Positions 53,124-64,000 of a stretch of DNA of 64,000 nucleotides are shown one piece after another. This DNA is from Deinococcus sp. HSC-46F16 (lineage in GTDB: Bacteria > Deinococcota > Deinococci > Deinococcales > Deinococcaceae). Positions within the stretch are counted from its first letter, which is position 1. Every line of letters starts with the position of its first letter. A model generated the notes under the pieces. That model did not search any database. It was given only the letters and a program-made list of their open reading frames with translations, and had not been told where the DNA came from. The position numbers and the translations under genes were made by a program. Location of the stretch: assembly GCF_024171495.1 (NCBI RefSeq), contig NZ_JALJZW010000005.1, positions 1 through 64,000 of the forward strand, read 5' to 3'.

Positions 53124-54931
53124 CCCTCCAGCCCCTCCTCCGCCCACAGCGCCCGCATCTCGGGGCTGCGCGGGAGCAGGTCTTCCAGCGTCCCCTCATC
53201 CGTCAGGCGGCCGTGCTCCAGCAGCAGGATGCGGTCGGCCCGCGTCAGGGCCGCGCGGCGGTGCGAGACGACCAGACACGTCGCATCCGTCTCGCGGAAG
53301 AGGCCGTCCCACAGCTCGGCTTCGGTGCGGGCGTCCAGCGCACTGGACACGTCGTCGAAGACGAGCAGATCGGCGGGCGCCGCGAGCATCCGGGCCACCG
53401 CTGCCCGCTGCATCTGCCCGCCGGAGAGCTTGACGCCGCGTGCCCCGACCTGGGTGTCCAGCCCGTGCGGAAGCTGCGCGAGGTCGGGTTCCAGTACGGC
53501 CAGCCGCACGGCGCGGTTCAGGCGCTCGGGGTCACTGCCGGTCAGCACGTTCTCGCGCAGCGTGTCGGAAAAGAGGTTGGGAAGCTGCCCGGTGTACGCG
53601 CTGCGCGGCGGCACGAAGAAGGTGGCAGGGTCCGCAACCTCCTCCCCGTTCCAGAGGACGCGCCCACCGTCCGCAGGCATCAGCCCCAGCAGCGCCCGCA
53701 GCAGGGTGGTTTTGCCGCTGCCGATGCGCCCGGTGACGACCACGAACTCGCCCCGGCGCAGGGTGAAGCTCACGTCGGTGACCCCCGTGCCGTCGGGGTG
53801 GTGGGCGGTGAGGCCCTCGACCCGCAGTTCCTCCAGCGGGAGGGCAGATGCGGGCTGGCCCTGCACGGGCGGCTCCTCCCGCAGGTAGACGGGGTGGTGA
53901 TCCACGAGGGTGTCCTGGGGCGCGTCTTGCAGGAGCCGGGTCATGCGGTCGTAACTCACCCCGGTGCGGCGGTGCCGGGCGATGGCGTCCCCGAAAAAGC
54001 CCATGCTCCCGGTCAGGCGCGGCAGCAGGCCAATGAACAGGACGAAGTCTTCGACCCGCATCCCACCCCCGCGCACCTGGTTGGCCCCCAGCAGCAGCAC
54101 CAGCCCCACCGCAAGGTTGACCATGTTGACGTTCACGCCCCGGATCAGCTCGGTGAGCAGCACGTCGCGCAGGGCCGAGTGCCGCCGCGTCTCGCCCAGC
54201 CGGGCGAAGTGGGCGATCATGGGTTCCTCGCGGGCGGCGAGTTTGACCGCCGAGACGGCCCCGAACGTCTCCCCGATAAAATCGGTCACGCGGGCGGTCG
54301 CCTCGCGCATGCGGCGGCGGTAGGCCCGGATGCGGGGCGAGAGGCGGCCGACGAACACGATCATCAGCACAAGCGGTGTGCAGACCAGCGCGGTGATCAC
54401 CGGGTCCACCCGCGCCATCAGCACGACCGCCAGCACGCAGTACAGGGCGATGCCCAGGCTGTCCACCCACACCTCGGTGTAGGCGGCCACGTCGTCCACG
54501 TCGTCGCGGAAGCGGCTGACCGCCTCGGCGGGGGTATCGGGGAGTCGGCGCGAGCCCTGCGCGGTCAGGAGGTAGTTCAGCAGATTGCGCCGCATCAGCG
54601 CGTCCAGCGTGTACAGCAGCTCGATCAGCCCCCGGAAGGCCCCGTAGAACAGCCCGAAGCGGCTCAGCCGCACCAGGGCGAACCACCCCAGCGCGACCCA
54701 CGCGGCGGCAATGGGCACCGTGATGGGGTCCCCCGCCAGCCGCAGCCGGTCGGCGTCCTCCAGCCGCCCGAAGAGATTGCTCACCGCCACCGTGAGCAGC
54801 GCCGGGGCCATGTACACCACCGCCCACATGCCCACGTTGAAGGCGAACAGACCGGGCCGGTACGCAAAGAGCCGCCGCGAGAGCGCGAGGGTGCGGGAGG
54901 GAGGGGTGACGGCGGGCGTGCTGGGGGTCAT
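53120..54931 (-). CDS. ABC exporter half with degenerate ATP site
   Basis: A 603-residue fused membrane and ATPase protein. Six membrane helices are followed by a nucleotide-binding domain with Walker A GRIGSGKTT, signature KLSGGQMQR and Walker B LLVFDDVSSALD, then the H-loop VVSHRRA. The catalytic Glu after Walker B is Asp, as in the inactive site of heterodimeric ABC exporters. Its partner is the next leftward gene (55014-56807). The pair is likely a lipid or drug exporter. Confidence 0.88.
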   Translation of the reverse strand: MTPSTPAVTPPSRTLALSRRLFAYRPGLFAFNVGMWAVVYMAPALLTVAVSNLFGRLEDADRLRLAGDPITVPIAAAWVALGWFALVRLSRFGLFYGAFRGLIELLYTLDALMRRNLLNYLLTAQGSRRLPDTPAEAVSRFRDDVDDVAAYTEVWVDSLGIALYCVLAVVLMARVDPVITALVCTPLVLMIVFVGRLSPRIRAYRRRMREATARVTDFIGETFGAVSAVKLAAREEPMIAHFARLGETRRHSALRDVLLTELIRGVNVNMVNLAVGLVLLLGANQVRGGGMRVEDFVLFIGLLPRLTGSMGFFGDAIARHRRTGVSYDRMTRLLQDAPQDTLVDHHPVYLREEPPVQGQPASALPLEELRVEGLTAHHPDGTGVTDVSFTLRRGEFVVVTGRIGSGKTTLLRALLGLMPADGGRVLWNGEEVADPATFFVPPRSAYTGQLPNLFSDTLRENVLTGSDPERLNRAVRLAVLEPDLAQLPHGLDTQVGARGVKLSGGQMQRAAVARMLAAPADLLVFDDVSSALDARTEAELWDGLFRETDATCLVVSHRRAALTRADRILLLEHGRLTDEGTLEDLLPRSPEMRALWAEEGLEG

Positions 54932-55013
54932 GGGAGGCTCCGGGAAGGGCGCGTGGCGTGTCGCTGGCGGCGTGTGGAGGCAGAAGGCGGAAGCTCTGGC
55001 CGGTTCACTGCCC

Positions 55014-56807
<1,794 letters not shown>

Positions 56808-56875
56808 TCCCCCAGGCTAGTGCGGGCCGGGGGCCAGGGGCATCCGCCGTGTGGCGCAGTGGGAGGCTGGCCGTG

Positions 56876-57799
56876 TCAGGAGACGCCAAACAGGGCCGCG
56901 CCCACCTCGTCCCAGTCGTCGGCCTCCAGGAAACCCAGATCACCGAGAATGCCGGTCCACTCGCCGGGATAGTACAGCAGCGCCCGCGCCGTGGCCTCGC
57001 GCACATCCTCCGGCGTGAGGTTCAGCGCCGCGCTCCACGCCCGCCGCGCGGCAGGCCAGCGGCGAAACTGGTTGACGGCGGGAGAAATCAGGTCATGGGC
57101 AGGGGGACCTGTCCGCGCGTCGCTCCAGTCGATCAGGGCCGTCAGGGTGACGTGTCCGCCCCGCTCATCCGCCAGCAGGTTCAGGAAGTTGAGGTCGCCG
57201 TGCAGGAATGCGGGGGGACGCGCGAATCCGGGACCATTTCGCACCACGTCTTGCAAGAGGGCTTCGGCACGGCGGGCGAGGGCGGGCGGGGCCTGCAACT
57301 CGCGAGGCAGCTCCAGGCCCTGATCCAGCAGGAGCCCGGCCCAGTCAAAGTGCAGGTCGGTGGGGGACGCGAGGCCCTGCACAGCCCGCAGCAGTTCGGC
57401 CTGCCGCGCGGCCAGCCGCACCTGCTCAGGCTCGCCCAGCGCGGCCCAGACCTTCCGCAGGGGTTGGCCGGGGAGGCGGGCGGTTACCAGATAGTTCCAC
57501 TCCCCCAGCGTGCCGCCTGCCACCAAGTCGGGGGTCTTCAGCGGGAGGAGGCCCCCCACGGCCCGTAGAGCCGCCGCCTCCCGCCGCGCGTCCCCAGCCC
57601 AGAAGGGCGGCACCAACTTGACGACCACGTCCCCGAGGCCGAACACCGCATTCTTGCCCAGCCGGAAGCGGGTGAAGTTGCCCGCCGGGAGCCCGTGACG
57701 CTCACGGATCTCCTCCAGCGCCGCCCGCCAGGGGTCCAGGGGCTGCGCGTGGAGAGCCACAAAGGCGTCATAGGTGAGCGGTTCGGGCAGGAGCAGCAC
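56876..57799 (-). CDS. APH family kinase-like phosphotransferase
   Basis: A 307-residue cytoplasmic protein with the aminoglycoside phosphotransferase fold: VVVKLVP with an N-lobe lysine, the Brenner catalytic loop FLHGDLNFLNLL (about residue 200) and the metal Asp in LIDWSDARTG. This family includes antibiotic, choline and small-molecule kinases. In Deinococcus such proteins are numerous and mostly of unknown substrate, so antibiotic resistance should not be assumed. The likely start is GTG 57799. Confidence 0.8.
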   Translation of the reverse strand: MLLLPEPLTYDAFVALHAQPLDPWRAALEEIRERHGLPAGNFTRFRLGKNAVFGLGDVVVKLVPPFWAGDARREAAALRAVGGLLPLKTPDLVAGGTLGEWNYLVTARLPGQPLRKVWAALGEPEQVRLAARQAELLRAVQGLASPTDLHFDWAGLLLDQGLELPRELQAPPALARRAEALLQDVVRNGPGFARPPAFLHGDLNFLNLLADERGGHVTLTALIDWSDARTGPPAHDLISPAVNQFRRWPAARRAWSAALNLTPEDVREATARALLYYPGEWTGILGDLGFLEADDWDEVGAALFGVS

Positions 57800-57862
57800 C
57801 CCGTCAGGCTAGGACCGCAGGTTTTCCGCCGCATCCGCCGGGTGGCGCAGCGGGCAGGCGGC

Positions 57863-58333
<471 letters not shown>

Positions 58334-58394
58334 GCCCAAAGTGTAGGCGGGTGGGGTGGGCTGGGTTTGTTGCGCCGACCCCGCAAAGCCCCCC

Positions 58395-59558
<1,164 letters not shown>

Positions 59559-59733
59559 TGCTGCCTCCATTCCGCGCCGGGCGGGAGCCGCATGGGGACA
59601 AGGCTCAAGTTAAACCGCGTCCCAGTTCACGGCTCCGTCAGGTGGGGGACCGTAGCCTATCAGGGTAACGTCCCCCTCCCCTACCCCTCCGGCGGACTGC
59701 CGCACGCACGCCGCCTCACAAGGAGTTTTCCCG

Positions 59734-60828
<1,095 letters not shown>

Positions 60829-60854
60829 GCCCCCCGCCCTAAGCTGACCTCCAG

Positions 60855-62015
60855 ATGCGAACGCTGGAGGTCTTTCTCGTCTTTCTGCGGCTGGGGCTGA
60901 CCAGTTTCGGGGGGCCAGTCGCGCACCTGGGCTACTTCCGGGGCGAGTTCGTGGAGCGGCGGGGGTGGCTGGGCGAGCGGGCCTACGCCGATCTCGTGGC
61001 GCTCGCGCAGTTTCTGCCGGGTCCGGCGAGCAGTCAGGTCGGGATGGCGCTGGGGCTGCTGCGGGCGGGCGGATGGGGCCTGCTGGCTGCGTGGGTGGGC
61101 TTCACCCTGCCGAGTGCGCTGCTGATGGTGGCCTTTGCACTGGGCGTGGCCCGCTTCGGGGGTGGGGCGGAGGCCGGGTGGCTGACCGGGCTGAAGGTCG
61201 CGGCGGTGGCGGTCGTCGCGCAGGCGGTCGCGGGGATGTGGGGGACTCTGGTGGGGAATGACCGGGTGCGGGCGGCACTCGCGCTGGGGGTCGCGGCCCT
61301 GCTGGTGGTATGGCCTGCGGCCGGAATGCAGGTCGCGGCCCTGGTGGTCTGTGCGCTGGTGGGCTGGCGGTTCCTGCCCGGCGCGGCGGCAGAAGCGGCG
61401 TTGCCCCCGGTGCCCGTCTCGCGGCGGGTGGGGGCGGGGCTGTTCACGCTGTGCGGGGGCCTGTTGTTGGCTGTGCCCCTGATGGCCGCGCTTGGGCCTG
61501 GGTGGGCGCTCTTCGCCACGACCTTCCAGGCCGGGGCGCTGGTGTTCGGGGGCGGGCACGTGGTCCTGCCGCTGCTGGAGGCGGGGTTCGTGCCGGGATA
61601 CGTCACGCCGTCCACCTTCCTCGCCGGGTACGGGGCGGCGAACGCGGTGCCGGGGCCGCTCTTTACCTTCGCCACCTACCTGGGCGCGGCGCAGTCGGCC
61701 CTGCCCGCGTGGGCGGGGGCGCTGATCTCTACTTGCGGCATCTTCCTGGCCGGGGGCCTGCTGATGGCCGGGGCGCTGCCCTTCTGGGCGGCCCTCTCTG
61801 CCCGGCCCGCCGCCCGCTCCGCGCTGGCGGGGCTGAATGCGGGGGTCGTGGGCCTGCTGCTCGCCGCCCTGTATCACCCTGTCTTCACGGCGGGCATCCG
61901 GGAGCCGCGTCACCTCGCGCTGGCGCTGCTCGCCTACGCCGCCCTCACCGCCGGGCGCTGGCCCGCGTGGGCGGTGGTGGGGGCGTGCCCGGCCTTGGGA
62001 GCGGTGCTGTTCTAG
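60855..62015 (+). CDS. chrA: chromate transporter ChrA (two-domain)
   Basis: ChrA proteins export chromate. The 386-residue membrane protein contains two related halves, each starting with a FGGP/FGGG-type turn: RLGLTSFGGPVAHLGYF near the N-terminus and FQAGALVFGGGHVVLPLLE in the second half, with AQFLPGPASSQVG and GYGAANAVPGPLFTF as the paired following motifs. About ten membrane helices are predicted. It starts 26 bp after the desaturase gene. Its stop overlaps that of the convergent YkgJ-like gene. Its natural role may be another oxyanion. Confidence 0.88.
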   Translation: MRTLEVFLVFLRLGLTSFGGPVAHLGYFRGEFVERRGWLGERAYADLVALAQFLPGPASSQVGMALGLLRAGGWGLLAAWVGFTLPSALLMVAFALGVARFGGGAEAGWLTGLKVAAVAVVAQAVAGMWGTLVGNDRVRAALALGVAALLVVWPAAGMQVAALVVCALVGWRFLPGAAAEAALPPVPVSRRVGAGLFTLCGGLLLAVPLMAALGPGWALFATTFQAGALVFGGGHVVLPLLEAGFVPGYVTPSTFLAGYGAANAVPGPLFTFATYLGAAQSALPAWAGALISTCGIFLAGGLLMAGALPFWAALSARPAARSALAGLNAGVVGLLLAALYHPVFTAGIREPRHLALALLAYAALTAGRWPAWAVVGACPALGAVLF

Positions 62016-62311
62016 AGCCGGGCTTCGTCCTCCAACCCGTAAATCTCCAGGAATCGCCGCATTCGCGCCTCCAGCGTGGGCAGCGGCGCGACCTCTCCAC
62101 ACACCCAGTCGGGCTGGTAGCTCCGGCACACGGCGGGCCGAGCGGCATACACCGCGCACAGGCAATCCGACCGCAGGTGAACGCACGGCACCCCCAGCGG
62201 CTTGCGCAGGGCGTGGATATCCGGGGCCGAGCAGCACGCCCCACAAGCCGTGCACTCGCGGACGAGCGGCGAGCGCGGCGCGAAATCGGGGGGTGAGGTG
62301 AAAGCATCCAT
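62012..62311 (-). CDS. YkgJ-like cysteine-cluster protein
   Basis: A 99-residue protein with the YkgJ/UPF0153 pattern: CTACGACCSAPDI (about residue 20), CVHLRSDCLCAVYAARPAVCRSYQPDWVC further on. Seven or eight cysteines can bind an Fe-S cluster or zinc. Family function is unknown. The stop overlaps the chrA stop by 3 bp (CTAG). Confidence 0.82.
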   Translation of the reverse strand: MDAFTSPPDFAPRSPLVRECTACGACCSAPDIHALRKPLGVPCVHLRSDCLCAVYAARPAVCRSYQPDWVCGEVAPLPTLEARMRRFLEIYGLEDEARL

Positions 62312-62383
62312 ACGGGAAGGGCGGTCCCGCCGAGGCTAGCGCGTGCGCCCCGGCCCCAGCGTGACCGCCCTCGCGGACGGGCC

Positions 62384-63496
62384 TTACTTGTCCGAGTGAA
62401 CGTAGGCCCGCGCCGCCGCGAGCAGGGCGTCGTTCTCTTGGGGCGTGCCCACCGCCACCCGCAGGCAGCCTGCCAGTCCCGGCAGCGAGTCCTGACGGCG
62501 CACCACGATGCCATGAGAAAGGAGGTGGCGGTAGGCGGCCTCCGCGTCGGGCGTCCGCAGCAGGTAGAAGTTGGCGTCGCTGGGGAGGGGCTCCCAGACC
62601 GGGTGCCCGCGCAGGCCCGCAAAGACCCGCTCACGCTCGCGGCGGACCTCGGCGGCGCGTTCGGCCACGTAGCCGGGATTCTCCAGGGCGACTTCCAGCG
62701 CGGCCTCGGCCAGCACGCCGACGTTGAAGGCGGGCACGAGCTTGCGCAGTTCGGTCGCCAGCGCCGGGCTGGTCAGCGCGTACCCCAGCCGAATGCCCGC
62801 CAGCCCCCAGCCCTTGCTGAAGGTCCGCAGGCTGAGGCGGTTGCTGCCTTCCCGAACGAGGGCGCGGTGGTCGGTGCCACTGTACTCGCCGTACGCCTCG
62901 TCCAGCACCACGATCCAGTCCTTCCCCGCCGCCTCCACGACCTCGCGCACGGCCTCGGCGCGGTCCACGTGACCGGTCGGGGCGTGCGGCTGGGTGATGT
63001 ACAGCACGCCGGGAGGCTGGGTCCGCAGCGCCTCCATCAGCCCGGCCACCGGCAGCGAGAAGTCGGGGTTCAGCGGCACCTGCACCAGCCGGGCGCCCAG
63101 CATCTGCGCCTCCAGGGTGTAGACGGCGAAGGTGGGGCTGACCGTCAGCACCGTCTGCCCGATGCCCGCGAGTTCGGTGAGCAGCTTGATCAGCACGTTG
63201 CTGCCGGGGGTCAAGACCACGCCCGCCTCGTCCCACCCGGTCAGCGCGGCGAGACGGGCGCGAATCCCCTCCGCCCCGAGGTCCGGATAGCGGTTCCAGG
63301 GGCGGGCGAGCATCCGGGCGGTGGCCTCGGCCTTCAGCTCGGCCGGGAAGTCGTAGGCGCTCTCGTTCTGGTCGAGCTTGATGGGCACGTCGAGTGGGGT
63401 AAAGGGGTAGGCGGGCACCGTCCGCACGGCGGGGCGCACCCCCGCCGGGGCCGCCTGCTCGGCTGCCTGACTGGGAAGGGAGGGAGTGGAGGTCAT
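62384..63496 (-). CDS. hisC: histidinol-phosphate aminotransferase
   Basis: HisC is a PLP enzyme of histidine synthesis. The 370-residue protein has [11 protein letters not shown] near the start, the [14 protein letters not shown] helix, [17 protein letters not shown] and the PLP-lysine in [16 protein letters not shown] (about residue 225). [14 protein letters not shown] ends it. Other class I/II aminotransferases of this size could act on related substrates, but the motif set fits HisC best. It is divergent from a TetR-type regulator. No other his genes are near. Confidence 0.9.
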   Translation of the reverse strand: MTSTPSLPSQAAEQAAPAGVRPAVRTVPAYPFTPLDVPIKLDQNESAYDFPAELKAEATARMLARPWNRYPDLGAEGIRARLAALTGWDEAGVVLTPGSNVLIKLLTELAGIGQTVLTVSPTFAVYTLEAQMLGARLVQVPLNPDFSLPVAGLMEALRTQPPGVLYITQPHAPTGHVDRAEAVREVVEAAGKDWIVVLDEAYGEYSGTDHRALVREGSNRLSLRTFSKGWGLAGIRLGYALTSPALATELRKLVPAFNVGVLAEAALEVALENPGYVAERAAEVRRERERVFAGLRGHPVWEPLPSDANFYLLRTPDAEAAYRHLLSHGIVVRRQDSLPGLAGCLRVAVGTPQENDALLAAARAYVHSDK

Positions 63497-63566
63497 GCCG
63501 TCCGTTCTAGCACCCTGCCTCCCCGAAAGGCCGTGCTACCCTGCCCGCACGCCGCCGCGTCCCCCC

Positions 63567-64000
63567 ATGACGGACCCCTCTGCCCCCTCCCCCGCCGCCT
63601 CCGGCCCGACCTCCAAGTCGCGCCGCGAGCAGATTCACGAGGTTGCCAGCCGCCTGTTTTCCGAGCGGGGCTACCACGGGGCCAGCATGCGCGACCTCGC
63701 CGCCGAGCTGGGGATGCAGGGGGGCAGCCTCTACGCGCACATCAGCGGCAAAGAAGCTCTGCTGATCGAGATCGTGGAGCAGGCCGCCCGGCAGTTTGAG
63801 GCGGCCCTGCTGGACCTGGGGACCGACCCCCGCCCCGCCGACGAGCGGCTGCGGGAAGCGATGGCCCGGCACCTCACGGTGGTCGCGGGCAACCTGGAAA
63901 GCGCGACCGTCTTCTTCCATGAGTGGAAACACCTCTCGCCGGACGCCTACGCGCGGGTCACGGCGTGGCGCGACACCACCGAGGCCTTTTACCGGGGGCT
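63567..64000 (+). CDS. TetR family regulator, truncated by window end
   Basis: The N-terminal 144 residues are seen. A basic Pro/Ser-rich start is followed by a TetR helix-turn-helix: [19 protein letters not shown], then [28 protein letters not shown] (residues about 20-70). The ligand-binding domain continues beyond the window. Similar regulators control fatty-acid degradation genes in Deinococcus-Thermus, but without the rest of the gene and its targets this is only a suggestion. ATG 63567 has no clear upstream ribosome binding site. Confidence 0.82.
   Translation, partial: MTDPSAPSPAASGPTSKSRREQIHEVASRLFSERGYHGASMRDLAAELGMQGGSLYAHISGKEALLIEIVEQAARQFEAALLDLGTDPRPADERLREAMARHLTVVAGNLESATVFFHEWKHLSPDAYARVTAWRDTTEAFYRG

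Overview
The window is chromosomal DNA from a Deinococcus-type bacterium. The evidence is very high GC, an SSB with two OB folds (304 residues), a 17-bp palindrome matching the radiation/desiccation response motif over the ssb promoter, many lipoproteins, a soluble acyl-ACP desaturase, and a diderm cell plan with Lpt-like proteins. The species cannot be named from sequence alone. Nearly all of the window is core chromosome. No intact transposase, prophage, CRISPR array or tRNA was seen.

Layout. 1-454: the 5' end of a leftward 16S rRNA gene with its hairpin-rich leader and a strong rrn promoter, divergent from prfB. 455-3158: prfB (with its programmed +1 frameshift), a Ser/Thr kinase and a DinB-like protein. 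3298-5533: rpsF-ssb-rpsR-rplI with an RDRM/promoter inside, an octamer-repeat spacer and a terminator. 5650-15009: acyl-CoA synthetase, rny, sulfurtransferase, DUF3105 lipoprotein, exonuclease, beta-CASP nuclease, usp-ldh-hydrolase. 15015-18447: three Lpt/OstA-like envelope genes and an AIM24 protein. 18512-21034: tatD, glutaryl-CoA-type dehydrogenase, MOSC. 21035-21748: a long gene-free region rich in stable stems, the best candidate here for an undescribed structured RNA. 21749-30043: Ig-repeat lipoprotein, corA, crcB-xseA, dacB, and an operon for oxidation of unsaturated fatty acids interrupted by a low-GC orphan gene. 30095-38377: Nudix, PHB-depolymerase-like esterase, ppx-pdxY, marR-P450, a frameshifted small acidic gene with a C15 tract, and a BON protein set in Gly/Met/Ser low-complexity sequence. 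38626-42915: sucA-sucB. 43091-50203: putative protease, pyrE, RNase H-like, MBL hydrolase, then the coupled run cdaA-ybbR-yqeK-LCP-rsfS. 50286-52644: PhoB/PhoR/PhoU-like phosphate control with a Pho-box-like repeat. 52680-64000: Cys-motif orphan, heterodimeric ABC exporter, APH-like kinase, peroxiredoxin, propeller-like exported protein, acyl-ACP desaturase, chrA, YkgJ-like protein, hisC and a truncated TetR gene.

Working together. Several blocks read as pathways: translation (RF2, S6, S18, L9, RsfS, RNase Y); lipid metabolism (acyl-CoA synthetase, glutaryl-CoA-type dehydrogenase, dienoyl-CoA isomerase and reductase, desaturase); envelope (Lpt-like trio, DacB, LCP protein, BON protein); and c-di-AMP plus phosphate signalling. 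Many neighbours overlap by 4 bp (ATGA or GTGA), which suggests translational coupling. Base-composition statements are estimates by eye.
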